Positions 8,807 through 18,246 are shown, numbered from the stretch's first letter. The stretch: DNA of 64,000 bases from an uncultured Lachnospiraceae bacterium (GCA_910576535.1 CAJTKK010000005.1:62001-126000), one strand, 5' to 3'. The notes: a model not told the origin generated them from the sequence alone. Translations and numbers: made by a program.

Positions 8807-9544
8807 TCACCCTGCCGCAATATATTCGATACGGCTGCCGCTTAAGCAAAGCGCCTCCCTTATATATTCCTCGGAAAGCCCTGTTTCCTGCGCCAGTTCC
8901 TCCACTGTTACTTTCCTTTGCAGCAGCTTGGCCAGTTCCTCGGCGCAATCTGCTACTTTGTTTACTTTATCCGCTATTTTCTGATTGCCTCCGGACTTTG
9001 CCAAGTTATCGCTGATATGATCTTCCATGGCGTCCATAATCATTTTCCCAAGCATCCCTTCCGCTTCCACCGGATGCTCCAGGCAGCCCAGCATGGCAAC
9101 CCCTGCTGTCACCGCCACATTGCCTTCCCCGATTAAATCTTCCAAGTAAGCTCCTTGCCCGCTATATAATTTGGCAATTTCCACCACCTTAGGAAGCCAG
9201 ATTTCCACAAGCCTTGCCTGTGCCTGCCTGTCCCCTGCCATAGCCGACAGCGTAACAGCCTCCTGTTCCCCCTTTCCGGTTTCCCTGATTCCCTTTAATT
9301 CTTCCAGATAAGTGTCCAGATAGTTCTTTTCCTCTCCGGTCAGGCTGTCTTCTGGATTTGGCAATTCCCCAATTCCAATTTTATGCTTTTGCAGATAATC
9401 AGCAATCAATGCAAACTGTTCCTGTCTAAGCCCAAGCCCTGCAAAAGCTTCTTCCAACTGCTTTTGTGAAATACAGTTCCCCTGTTCCTTCGCAATCCGC
9501 TTTACCTTTTCCAAAGTTTTTGCAAATACAATTTCCCTGTCCAT
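8807..9544 (-). CDS. Sigma-70-like protein lacking regions 2.3-2.4 and 4
   Basis: The order of elements follows RpoD, but the protein is truncated. The N-terminus resembles sigma region 1.1 (residues 1-60) and residues 65-85 region 1.2. ARLVEIWLPKVVEIAKLYSG and LEDLIGEGNVAVTAGVAML match regions 2.1-2.2, the RNA-polymerase-binding part. VNKVADCAEELAKLLQRK with VTVEELAQETGLSEEYIREAL matches region 3. The aromatic melting and -10-recognition helix (2.3-2.4) is replaced by unrelated sequence, and region 4 (-35 recognition) is absent. It may bind RNA polymerase core without directing promoter choice; this is inference. The start at 9544 has AAAGGA 7 bases upstream; the ATG at 9550 is too close to that site. 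Confidence 0.7.
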   Translation of the reverse strand: MDREIVFAKTLEKVKRIAKEQGNCISQKQLEEAFAGLGLRQEQFALIADYLQKHKIGIGELPNPEDSLTGEEKNYLDTYLEELKGIRETGKGEQEAVTLSAMAGDRQAQARLVEIWLPKVVEIAKLYSGQGAYLEDLIGEGNVAVTAGVAMLGCLEHPVEAEGMLGKMIMDAMEDHISDNLAKSGGNQKIADKVNKVADCAEELAKLLQRKVTVEELAQETGLSEEYIREALCLSGSRIEYIAAG

Positions 9545-9571
9545 TATCATATCCTTTCCACATAAGCTGCA

Positions 9572-10432
9572 TTAATACTTCACATGCTGGTGGGTAAATA
9601 AGTGTTCTTTGCAGTACTCGTAATTGCCCTCGCATTTTGAGCAGAACCGGAACTCCAAATCCGGGCTGTCATTTTCTGTCCGCCCGCATATCGCGCATTT
9701 ATGTTTTGTCACACCTGTGTTCCTTTTTACTTCCCGCTTGAATTCCTGCCGTCTTTTTACTTGCTTCGGCGACATATGGATATGATTTTTGCTGGTCACC
9801 CAGAAAACGATAAAGTTAAACAAGGAAGCTCCCATCGCAAACCTTCCGTAAGCAGTCCCCTGAATAAAACTTACGAGCAGCAAGATCCCATAAATAATCC
9901 CCAACACTTTTACCTTGATCGGAACAATAAACATCAAATATACCTGCACTTCCGGGAAAGTAGCGGCAAATGCAAGGAAAATCGACATATTTACATAATA
10001 TGTGCTGAAAAATAAAGAAGCAAAATCAAAAAAGTTTTTTGCCCCAAAGAGCATAATGCTATCCGGCTGAAAGAAATAACAGTAACCCAGCATCAGAAAA
10101 CTCCCAATGACTGTAAAAATCATACCCGAAAAAAGATAGAGATTGTAACGGTAGGTTCCCCATGTCCTCTCCAGCGTCGTCCCTAAAGAATAATAAAAAT
10201 ACAGCATTAACAACGTAAAAAACAAATTATCTGATCCCGGCGGTATCACAATCCACGTCACAATCCTCCAGATCTGCCCATGGAGAATGGCATATGGGTT
10301 CAATGTTAAATAATACAAAATCTCCGGCATAATCAACTGCATCGCATAACCGAATGCGTAGCACATAATCAGCGTCAGCGAAATATTTTTAATCGCATAT
10401 TTACCGAATTTTTTTTCAAAATTGCTCATCAT
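9572..10432 (-). CDS. Rhomboid/Derlin-like membrane protein with C-terminal zinc ribbon
   Basis: A 286-residue protein with about six hydrophobic segments between residues 15 and 225. The WR motif early in the fold (GQIWRIVTWIV) and GTTLERTWGTYRYN in the next loop are typical of the rhomboid superfamily. The catalytic GxSG serine and the final-helix histidine of active rhomboid proteases are not visible; the nearest positions read GAKN and GASLFN. It is therefore probably a pseudoprotease. The cytoplasmic tail is very basic and carries CAICGR, FCSKC and CKEH-x4-H, a likely zinc-binding module. It heads the operon with the sigma-like and 144-residue genes. Confidence 0.7.
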   Translation of the reverse strand: MMSNFEKKFGKYAIKNISLTLIMCYAFGYAMQLIMPEILYYLTLNPYAILHGQIWRIVTWIVIPPGSDNLFFTLLMLYFYYSLGTTLERTWGTYRYNLYLFSGMIFTVIGSFLMLGYCYFFQPDSIMLFGAKNFFDFASLFFSTYYVNMSIFLAFAATFPEVQVYLMFIVPIKVKVLGIIYGILLLVSFIQGTAYGRFAMGASLFNFIVFWVTSKNHIHMSPKQVKRRQEFKREVKRNTGVTKHKCAICGRTENDSPDLEFRFCSKCEGNYEYCKEHLFTHQHVKY

Positions 10433-10532
10433 AAATTTTTGCCCTTTCTATCTCCCGCATCTGATATCCGGATGCATTTTCTTTCCTTGTATTTCCAGCC
10501 CTCATATCTTAAACTGAAAATATTTTACAGAT

Positions 10533-10561
10533 ATTCTAACATTCCCTTATTTAAAAGTAAA
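10533..10561 (-). promoter_or_regulatory. Possible promoter for the rhomboid-like gene
   Basis: On the minus strand TTTACT (10556-10561) and TAGAAT (10533-10538) are spaced by 17 bases, about 100 bases upstream of the start codon. The match to consensus is moderate. Confidence 0.4.
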
Positions 10562-10643
10562 TAAACTCCTTGCTGTTTCTGTGGCAAGTCATAAATTTTT
10601 AACTTTTTAAATGAATTCTTTACAAATTCTTAGCAATGATTCA

Positions 10644-10672
10644 TTGCTTTTTGCAATATCGTGTCGTATAAT
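10644..10672 (+). promoter_or_regulatory. Promoter for the activase-like gene
   Basis: TTGCTT (10644-10649) and TATAAT (10667-10672) with a 17-base spacer lie about 160 bases upstream of the start codon at 10836. The 10434-10835 gap otherwise shows no gene; a GC-rich patch at 10740-10800 may form a leader structure. Confidence 0.6.
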
Positions 10673-10835
10673 GTCTAGGTATGCCCGGAGCTACTTTGCC
10701 ATACATTATAATAGGAAGAATCTGGTTGTATTCTTTCTATCCGGCGCTTCCCGGTCATCCTTTAACACCATCCGTTCCCGGTCAGGCAATACGCCGGGAA
10801 GGAAAACAACAGCGTAAAAAGAAAGGGCGGATACT

Positions 10836-13800
10836 ATGAATGAGTTCAATTTCACTTTGGGAATCGACATCGGTTCAACCACTGTAAAAATAGCAATCTT
10901 AAATGATGCCCATCAAATATTATTTTCCGATTATGAGCGGCATTATGCAAATATCAGGGAGACTCTTGCAGAGCTTTTAAAAAAAGCATATGAAAAACTG
11001 GGCAATCTGGAACTTCATCCCATGATCACAGGTTCCGGCGGCCTTACCCTTGCCAACCACTTAAAAATCCCCTTTGTCCAGGAAGTCATCGCAGTCTCCT
11101 CCACGCTCCAGGAAATGGCTCCCAAAACCGATGTGGCCATAGAACTGGGGGGCGAGGATGCTAAAATCATTTATTTTGAAGGCGGCAACGTAGAACAACG
11201 GATGAACGGCATCTGTGCCGGCGGCACCGGTTCTTTTATCGACCAGATGGCCTCCCTCCTGCAGACAGATGCCTCCGGCTTAAATGAATATGCCAGGAAT
11301 TACCAGTCTTTATACACAATTGCAGCCCGCTGCGGCGTATTTGCAAAATCCGATATCCAACCGTTAATCAACGAAGGGGCAACCAAAGAAGATCTTTCCG
11401 CTTCCATTTTCCAGGCGGTGGTCAATCAGACCATTTCCGGTCTTGCCTGCGGCAAACCGATCCGGGGGCATGTTGCCTTTTTAGGCGGGCCTTTATACTT
11501 TTTATCCGAACTGAAAGAAGCGTTTATCCGCACCTTAAAGCTGGATAAAGAACATATCATTGAAACAGAACATTCCCATCTCTTTGCCGCCATAGGTTCT
11601 GCCTTGAACGCAAAAGAAGAAGTTCATTATTCCATGGAGGAAATGACAGCCAAGCTTTCCTCCGATATTAAAATGGAATTTGAAGTGGAGCGGATGGAAC
11701 CACTGTTTGCTGACGAAAAGGCTTATGCCGCATTTAAAAAACGGCATTCTGCCCATCATGTCAAGACCGCCTCCCTGGCTTCTTATAAAGGGGACTGCTT
11801 CCTTGGCATTGATGCCGGAAGCACCACCACAAAGGTAGCTTTAGTTGCGCAGGACGGTTCCCTTTTATATTCTTTTTACAGCAGCAATGACGGAAGCCCG
11901 CTAAAAACCGCGATCCGTTCTATCAAAGAAATCTACCGGCTGCTGCCGGAAGATGTCCGTATTGTGCGTTCCTGCTCCACCGGCTATGGGGAAGCCTTGT
12001 TAAAATCCGCTTTTTTACTGGACGACGGTGAAGTAGAAACTGTGGCTCATTATTCCGCCGCAGCTTTCTTTGACCCTAAGGTGGACTGTATTCTGGACAT
12101 TGGCGGACAGGATATGAAGTGCATCAAAATCAAAAACCAAACCGTAGACAGCGTGCAGCTCAACGAAGCCTGCTCTTCCGGCTGCGGTTCTTTTATTGAG
12201 ACTTTTGCCAAATCCTTAAATTACAGTGTGCAAGACTTTGCCAAAGCCGCTTTATTTGCCAAACACCCCATTGACCTTGGCACCCGATGCACAGTGTTTA
12301 TGAATTCCAAAGTAAAGCAGGCGCAGAAGGAAGGCGCGGAAGTAGCGGACATTTCCGCCGGTTTAGCCTATTCCGTCATTAAAAATGCCCTTTTCAAAGT
12401 CATAAAAGTATCCGATGCCTCAGAACTCGGAAAGAATATCGTAGTCCAGGGCGGCACCTTCTATAATGACGCCGTACTCCGCAGCTTTGAAAAAATAGCT
12501 GGATGCGAAGCCATCCGCCCGGACATTGCCGGAATTATGGGGGCTTTCGGCGCCGCTTTGATTGCACGGGAACGCTATACAAAAGGATATGCCACGACCA
12601 TGCTTTCCATTGAGCAAATCAATGCTCTTCAATTTGAAACCAGTATGGCAAAATGTAAAGGATGTACCAACAACTGCAGGCTTACGATTAATAAATTCAG
12701 CGGCGGCCGCCAGTTCATCTCCGGCAACCGCTGTGAACGGGGGCTTGGAAAAGCAAAAAATGAAAGCGGCATACCAAACCTTTTTGAATACAAATTAAAA
12801 CGCATATTCGGGTACAATCCTCTTTCCGCAGATATGGCAAAAAGAGGACGGGTAGGAATCCCCCGGGTTCTGAATATGTATGAAAATTACCCGTTCTGGT
12901 TTACCTTTTTTACCAGGCTGGGGTATCAGGTAATCCTTTCCCCGCTATCCAACCATAATATTTATTCGCTGGGCATTGAATCCATCCCAAGCGAATCCGA
13001 ATGTTACCCTGCGAAACTTGCTCATGGGCATGTCAGTTGGCTCATTCATGAAGGGGTGGATTTTATCTTTTATCCGGCATTGTTTTATGAACGCAATGAA
13101 TTTGAAGAAGCAAATAACCATTACAACTGCCCCATTGTAACTTCTTACTCCGAAAATATCAAAAACAATGTGGAGGAAATCGGGCGGGGGGAAGTAATCC
13201 TGCGCAATCCTTTCCTCTCTTTCCGGGATATCAAAACAGTTACCGAAGCTTTAATCAAAGAATTTCCTGAGCTTCCTGCCCAGGAAATTATTGATGCAGC
13301 CGACGCTGCCTGGGCAGAACTCGGGAATGCCAGGGAAGATATGAAGAAAAAAGGGGAAGAAACTTTGCAATATATGGAGCAAAACCATAAGCGGGGCATC
13401 GTTCTTGCCGGCCGGCCTTATCATATTGACCCGGAAATCAATCATGGCATACCGGAGCTGATCACTTCTTACAGCATCGCCGTATTGACTGAGGACTCCG
13501 TTTCCCATCTTGCAAAGCCGGAACGCCCATTAATCGTATCTGACCAGTGGATGTACCATTCCCGGCTGTATGCCGCCGCAAGCTTCGTCAAAACAAGGGA
13601 TGACTTGGACTTAATACAGCTTAATTCCTTTGGCTGCGGTTTGGATGCGGTGACTACCGACCAAGTCAACGATATCCTTACCAGTTCCGGGAAAATATAT
13701 ACTTGCCTGAAAATTGATGAAGTAAGTAACTTAGGCGCGGCACGCATCCGTATCCGCTCCCTTCTTTCCGCCATACGGGTCAGGGAACAAAAGAACCAGG

Positions 13801-15179
13801 AACGGGATGTCCGCCCATCCTCCATTGTAAAGATACCTTTTACAGAAGAAATGCGCAAAACCTATACGATTCTCTGCCCACAGATGTCGCCGATTCATTT
13901 TGAAGTGCTGGAACCGGCTTTCCATGCCTGCGGCTATCGTTTTCAGGTATTGCCCAACGATAACAAACATGCAGTGGATGTCGGTTTAAAATATGTAAAC
14001 AACGATGCCTGCTACCCTTCCCTTATCGTGGTGGGACAGATTATGGATGCTCTTTTGTCAGGTGAATACGATCTAAATAAAGTTGCTGTTATTATGTCAC
14101 AGACTGGCGGGGGCTGCCGTGCTACCAACTATGTCGGTTTTATAAGACGCGCCCTGGAAAAAGCCGGAATGCCCCAGATACCTGTCATTTCCATTAATAT
14201 GGCCGGAATTGAAAGCAATCCCGGTTTCCGCCTGAATGCGGATCTGCTTAGCCGGGCAGCTTACGGCGCGGTATTCGGGGATATTTTCATGCGCTGTATC
14301 TACCGTATGCGCCCTTATGAGATAGAACCTGGCTCAGTGGAACAGGTTCATTCCAAATGGCTGAAAGAATGCCGGAAATTTGTATCGGCAAAACATTTAA
14401 ACCCTTTTCAATTTAAAAAGATGTGCCAGAATATGATTGCAGACTTTGATGCCATTCCTGTTTCCGATACGCCAAAACCCAGGGTAGGCATCGTAGGGGA
14501 AATTCTCGTAAAATTCGCCCCCGCCGCCAACAACCATTTAGTGGAATTATTAGAATCTGAAGGCGCCGAAGCAGTCGTTCCTGATTTAATGGATTTTATG
14601 CTCTATTGCTTCTACAACCAGATTTATAAAGCGAAGGAACTTGGCATGAGCAAAAAAAATGCCATTGTTTCCAAGCTCGGCATTGACGCCATCGAACTGC
14701 TGCGCGCCCCGGCCAGAAAAGCCTTTGCCAAAAGCAGGCATTTTGATCCCCCGGTCAGCATCTACCAGCTTGTCAACTATGCCAAATCTATCGTTTCTAT
14801 TGGCAACCAGACCGGCGAAGGCTGGTTTTTAACCGGAGAAATGATAGAGCTGATTCATGGCAATGTCAATAATATTGTCTGTACCCAGCCTTTCGGCTGC
14901 CTTCCTAACCATGTGGTCGGCAAAGGCGTGATTAAAGAACTGAGGAAACACTATCCTCTTTCCAATATTGTCGCCATCGACTATGATCCTGGCGCCAGCG
15001 AGGTAAACCAGCTAAACCGCATCAAACTCATGCTTTCCACAGCACAGAAGAACCTGAAAAAAGCCGTGGAAGCGCAAACCAATGCCAGCAAAACCACCGA
15101 TCAAGCGGCAGAACTGGAAAAGGCTGAGGATAATGGCTGCCACACAGCCTCCAGCCCTACGCCGGCTTCTTCCTCATAA
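10836..15179 (+). CDS. Giant acyl-CoA dehydratase activase-like protein (BcrAD/BadFG ATPase fusion)
   Basis: A 1447-residue fusion of the 2-hydroxyacyl-CoA dehydratase activator family. Two ASKHA ATPase domains lie in tandem: residues about 5-260 (GIDIGSTTVKIAI, GICAGGTGSFIDQ) and about 323-595 (GIDAGSTTTKVALV, NEACSSGCGSFIE). Each contains the CxGGTGSF/CSSGCGSF cysteine that ligates the interdomain [4Fe-4S] cluster in HgdC. A cysteine-rich linker follows (KCKGCTNNC...GNRCERG), then a DUF2229-type domain and a C-terminal region resembling the dehydratase subunits. Known small activases drive ATP-dependent one-electron transfer to a dehydratase; no such enzyme is encoded nearby, so the partner is unknown. 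AAAGGGCGG precedes the start. Confidence 0.85.
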   Translation: MNEFNFTLGIDIGSTTVKIAILNDAHQILFSDYERHYANIRETLAELLKKAYEKLGNLELHPMITGSGGLTLANHLKIPFVQEVIAVSSTLQEMAPKTDVAIELGGEDAKIIYFEGGNVEQRMNGICAGGTGSFIDQMASLLQTDASGLNEYARNYQSLYTIAARCGVFAKSDIQPLINEGATKEDLSASIFQAVVNQTISGLACGKPIRGHVAFLGGPLYFLSELKEAFIRTLKLDKEHIIETEHSHLFAAIGSALNAKEEVHYSMEEMTAKLSSDIKMEFEVERMEPLFADEKAYAAFKKRHSAHHVKTASLASYKGDCFLGIDAGSTTTKVALVAQDGSLLYSFYSSNDGSPLKTAIRSIKEIYRLLPEDVRIVRSCSTGYGEALLKSAFLLDDGEVETVAHYSAAAFFDPKVDCILDIGGQDMKCIKIKNQTVDSVQLNEACSSGCGSFIETFAKSLNYSVQDFAKAALFAKHPIDLGTRCTVFMNSKVKQAQKEGAEVADISAGLAYSVIKNALFKVIKVSDASELGKNIVVQGGTFYNDAVLRSFEKIAGCEAIRPDIAGIMGAFGAALIARERYTKGYATTMLSIEQINALQFETSMAKCKGCTNNCRLTINKFSGGRQFISGNRCERGLGKAKNESGIPNLFEYKLKRIFGYNPLSADMAKRGRVGIPRVLNMYENYPFWFTFFTRLGYQVILSPLSNHNIYSLGIESIPSESECYPAKLAHGHVSWLIHEGVDFIFYPALFYERNEFEEANNHYNCPIVTSYSENIKNNVEEIGRGEVILRNPFLSFRDIKTVTEALIKEFPELPAQEIIDAADAAWAELGNAREDMKKKGEETLQYMEQNHKRGIVLAGRPYHIDPEINHGIPELITSYSIAVLTEDSVSHLAKPERPLIVSDQWMYHSRLYAAASFVKTRDDLDLIQLNSFGCGLDAVTTDQVNDILTSSGKIYTCLKIDEVSNLGAARIRIRSLLSAIRVREQKNQERDVRPSSIVKIPFTEEMRKTYTILCPQMSPIHFEVLEPAFHACGYRFQVLPNDNKHAVDVGLKYVNNDACYPSLIVVGQIMDALLSGEYDLNKVAVIMSQTGGGCRATNYVGFIRRALEKAGMPQIPVISINMAGIESNPGFRLNADLLSRAAYGAVFGDIFMRCIYRMRPYEIEPGSVEQVHSKWLKECRKFVSAKHLNPFQFKKMCQNMIADFDAIPVSDTPKPRVGIVGEILVKFAPAANNHLVELLESEGAEAVVPDLMDFMLYCFYNQIYKAKELGMSKKNAIVSKLGIDAIELLRAPARKAFAKSRHFDPPVSIYQLVNYAKSIVSIGNQTGEGWFLTGEMIELIHGNVNNIVCTQPFGCLPNHVVGKGVIKELRKHYPLSNIVAIDYDPGASEVNQLNRIKLMLSTAQKNLKKAVEAQTNASKTTDQAAELEKAEDNGCHTASSPTPASSS

Positions 15180-15230
15180 GGGCGGATGCACCGGGTATGC
15201 ATCCCCCGGAAAAAGCTTTTTTACTATCAT

Positions 15231-15272
15231 ACAAAAAACGGGGCATTCCACATTATCAGGATGCCCCGTTTC
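15231..15272. terminator. Bidirectional terminator between the activase-like gene and metA
   Basis: Arms AACGGGGCAT (15237-15246) and ATGCCCCGTT (15261-15270) form a perfect 10-bp stem. On the minus strand it is followed by TTTTTTG, a strong terminator for metA; on the plus strand the following T-run is weaker. Confidence 0.8.
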
Positions 15273-15316
15273 CTTTCCATTATTTTATTGCTCTGACAGA
15301 TTCCGCAGCCTCTCCC

Positions 15317-16225
15317 CTATCCAAGCACATAATCCGTAATCTGGTATACATAATAATTTAACCAGTTCGTATACAAATTATTGCTATGGGAACGCCATTG
15401 CAGTTTTGGGCGGCCGGTAGGGTCATCGTCCGGATAATAGTTCTTCGGTATTTGAATAGGAAGCCCTTTTTCCTTGTCCCTGACATATTCATTATGTAAG
15501 GTCATACGGTCATATTCCGGATGACCCATAACAAAAATCTGCTTTCCATTGCCTGCCATGCAAAGAAGCACTCCTGCCTCTTCCGACTCCGCCAGGACAA
15601 GCAATTCCCTGCACCCATGGATATCCCCGGCCGGAACCGCAGTATGGCGGCTATGGGGGATCAGGAAATCATCATCGAATCCTCTTACCAGGGGAACCTT
15701 CCGGTTCATCACTTTATGTTCATAAATGCCGAATAGTTTTTCCGGCAAAAGCACTTTATCCAACCCAAAATGATAGTATAGCCCCGCTTGGGCGCCCCAG
15801 CAGATGTGAAGAGTGGAAGTCACATTGTTTTTGGACCATTCCATAATCTCGCAAAGTTCATCCCAGTAATCCACTTCCTGAAAGGGGATTTGCTCCACCG
15901 GGGCGCCGGTAATCATAAACCCGTCGTATTTTTTTCCTTTTAACTCGTCAAAAGTATGGTAAAACTGATTTAAATGGGTAAGGGAAGTATTCATGGAACG
16001 GTGGCTGTTCATTTTCATAAAGGTTACATCCACCTGAAGCGGCGTATTGGAGAGCGCCCTTAAAATCTGCAGCTCCGTATCCTGTTTCACCGGCATCAGG
16101 TTTAAAATACAAATCTGCAGCGGACGGATATCCTGATGAACCGCCCTGTTTTCATCCATAACAAATATATTCTCATTTTCCAGTATCCCTTTTGCCGGCA
16201 GGCTATTCTGTGTTTTAATCGGCAT
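15317..16225 (-). CDS. metAA: Homoserine O-acetyltransferase, MetA family
   Basis: First step of methionine synthesis from homoserine. The 302-residue protein has the MetA catalytic residues in their usual numbering: Cys142 in HICWGAQ, and His235 and Glu237 in MGHPEYDR. Residue 111 is Glu in GAPVEQIP. In the MetA family Glu111 is associated with acetyl-CoA use, while succinyl-CoA enzymes such as that of E. coli have Gly. The protein is therefore named as an acetyltransferase although it is homologous to homoserine O-succinyltransferase. Its start overlaps the end of ligA by 11 bases, so it is translated from the ligA transcript; no SAM riboswitch is seen. Confidence 0.92.
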   Translation of the reverse strand: MPIKTQNSLPAKGILENENIFVMDENRAVHQDIRPLQICILNLMPVKQDTELQILRALSNTPLQVDVTFMKMNSHRSMNTSLTHLNQFYHTFDELKGKKYDGFMITGAPVEQIPFQEVDYWDELCEIMEWSKNNVTSTLHICWGAQAGLYYHFGLDKVLLPEKLFGIYEHKVMNRKVPLVRGFDDDFLIPHSRHTAVPAGDIHGCRELLVLAESEEAGVLLCMAGNGKQIFVMGHPEYDRMTLHNEYVRDKEKGLPIQIPKNYYPDDDPTGRPKLQWRSHSNNLYTNWLNYYVYQITDYVLG

Positions 16226-18212
16226 CCTTTTTCCCTCCCAAATATTGCTTCACAAATTCTTCTTCCGTTAAAACCGGCACTTGCAGCTCCTTTGCCTTTT
16301 TATTTTTTGATGAAGAAGAAGTATTGTCATTGTTTATCAGACAGACGGTCTTTGATGTCACGCTCCCGGTTACCTTCCCGCCCTTTTTTTCAATCTCCTC
16401 TTTGAGTTCCTTCCTGCTGGCAAAGAAATTCAGGCTGCCTGTTACTACAAACGACATCCCTTCCAGGCTCTGTTCTTCCTGGCTCATTTCCTCCTTCTCT
16501 ATTTCCACTTCTTTTAATAAATTATCCCACCTTTTTCTGTTCTCTTCTGTCTGGAAATACTCATAAAATCCAGTGGCAATCACTTCCCCTATCCCATTAA
16601 TTGCGCTTAGTTGCTCTACATCCGCAGCCATGATCTCCTCTAATGCATTGCGGTAATGCCTGCATATCATTTTAGCAACGGCAAGCCCTACGTTTGCAAT
16701 CCCCAGGCTGAAAATCAGCCGGGGCAAAGTCGTCTTTCTAGCCGCCTCAATGCTTTCCATCAGATTTTGGCACGACTTTTCCCCGAACCCTTCCATCTCC
16801 ACGATCTCTTCCTTAAAACGGCGCAAGCGGAAAATATCGGCATATTCATGAATATACCCCTTTGCAATAAACTTTTCCAATGTAGCCTCTGATAATCCAT
16901 CTATGTTCATCGCATCCCTGCTGACAAAAAGAGTAAAAGATTTTATTTTTTTCGCTTCGCATTCCGCATTCATGCAATAGAGCGATTGTACTTCGTTTAT
17001 CTGGCGGATCTGTGTCTTTCCCCCGCATACCGGACAGCTTTCCGGGATTTCCACGGTACCGCTGCCTGTCAGGTTTTCCGCAATCTGGGGTATGATCATA
17101 TTCGCCTTATATACAGTAATCTTATCCCCAATCCCCAGCTTCAGGCTTTTCAAAATACTGATATTGTGTACGGAAGCACGGCTTACCGTCGTCCCTTCCA
17201 ATTCCACCGGGTCAAAAATTGCCACCGGGTTAATCAGCCCTGTCCGGCTGGGACTCCATTCTATTTCATATAGTACCGTTTCCTTTCTTTCATCTTTCCA
17301 TTTAAATGCAAGGGAATCCCTGGGGAACTTGGCAGTTGCCCCCAAAGACTGCCCATAAGCAATATCATCATAGACCAATACCAGGCCGTCCGACGGGACA
17401 TCGTATTCTTTTATTTTCTCTTCAAAATCCCCTACTGCTTCTACCACATTACTGCCGTTCACTGTTTTAAATTCCACGGTATCAAATCCAAGCCTCTGCA
17501 GGAAAAGAAACTGCTCCTTCCTGGAATTATGGAAATCCGCCCCTTCCGCTTTCACGAGAGAAAAAGCAAAAAACCTGACGTTCCTGTTTGCGGTCACTTC
17601 GTTGTTAAGCTGCCTGACCGAACCGCTGCACAAATTCCTTGGGTTTTTATACTTTGCATCTCCATCCCCGGTCTGTTCATTAATCTTTTCAAAATCCGAA
17701 TAAGTAATGACAGCCTCCCCTCTCAGCGTCAGTTCCCCCTGGTAGGATATGGAAACCGGAATGTTACAGAATACTCTTGCATTATTCGTTACGACTTCTC
17801 CTACTTCCCCATTCCCCCTTGTAACCGCTTTTACCAATTTCCCGCCGGAATAAGTCAAAACAATAGTCAGTCCGTCCAGTTTCCATGACAGCAGTCCTGT
17901 TTTTTCTCCCAGCCATTCCCGCAATTCTTCCCTGTCCTTTGTTTTTTCCAAGGAAAGCATCGGACGCTCATGGCGTTCTTTTGGAAGTTCTTCCACCGCT
18001 TCATATCCAACCCGTAACGTAGGGCTGTTTGATAAAACGATTCCCGTCTCCTTTTCCAGGGCTTCCAGTTCGTCATATAGTTTATCATATTCAAAATTCC
18101 CCATGATCTCTATATCTTCTGCATAATAGGCCTTTGAAGCGCGGCGCAAAATCTCTGCCAGCTCCCTCATGCGTTCTGTCTTCTTACCCAACTCCATCTT
18201 CTTACTTTCCAT
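16215..18212 (-). CDS. ligA: NAD-dependent DNA ligase LigA
   Basis: Joins nicks during replication and repair using NAD. At 665 residues it matches the family. The adenylated lysine is Lys111 in SWKLDGL. The OB domain follows, then a Cys4 zinc finger (CPVCGG...YCMNAEC), helix-hairpin-helix repeats (GFGEKSCQNL, INGIGEVIA) and a C-terminal BRCT domain (SFVVTGSLNFFASRKEL). The start is uncertain: the ATG at 18212 sits directly against AGGAG, and the next in-frame ATG at 18197 has GGAAAG about 7 bases upstream. It lies between a pseudouridine synthase gene and metA on the same strand. Confidence 0.94.
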   Translation of the reverse strand: MESKKMELGKKTERMRELAEILRRASKAYYAEDIEIMGNFEYDKLYDELEALEKETGIVLSNSPTLRVGYEAVEELPKERHERPMLSLEKTKDREELREWLGEKTGLLSWKLDGLTIVLTYSGGKLVKAVTRGNGEVGEVVTNNARVFCNIPVSISYQGELTLRGEAVITYSDFEKINEQTGDGDAKYKNPRNLCSGSVRQLNNEVTANRNVRFFAFSLVKAEGADFHNSRKEQFLFLQRLGFDTVEFKTVNGSNVVEAVGDFEEKIKEYDVPSDGLVLVYDDIAYGQSLGATAKFPRDSLAFKWKDERKETVLYEIEWSPSRTGLINPVAIFDPVELEGTTVSRASVHNISILKSLKLGIGDKITVYKANMIIPQIAENLTGSGTVEIPESCPVCGGKTQIRQINEVQSLYCMNAECEAKKIKSFTLFVSRDAMNIDGLSEATLEKFIAKGYIHEYADIFRLRRFKEEIVEMEGFGEKSCQNLMESIEAARKTTLPRLIFSLGIANVGLAVAKMICRHYRNALEEIMAADVEQLSAINGIGEVIATGFYEYFQTEENRKRWDNLLKEVEIEKEEMSQEEQSLEGMSFVVTGSLNFFASRKELKEEIEKKGGKVTGSVTSKTVCLINNDNTSSSSKNKKAKELQVPVLTEEEFVKQYLGGKKDAD

Positions 18213-18246
18213 CTCCTATCTGCATTTTTCTAATACGCCGGCTACG

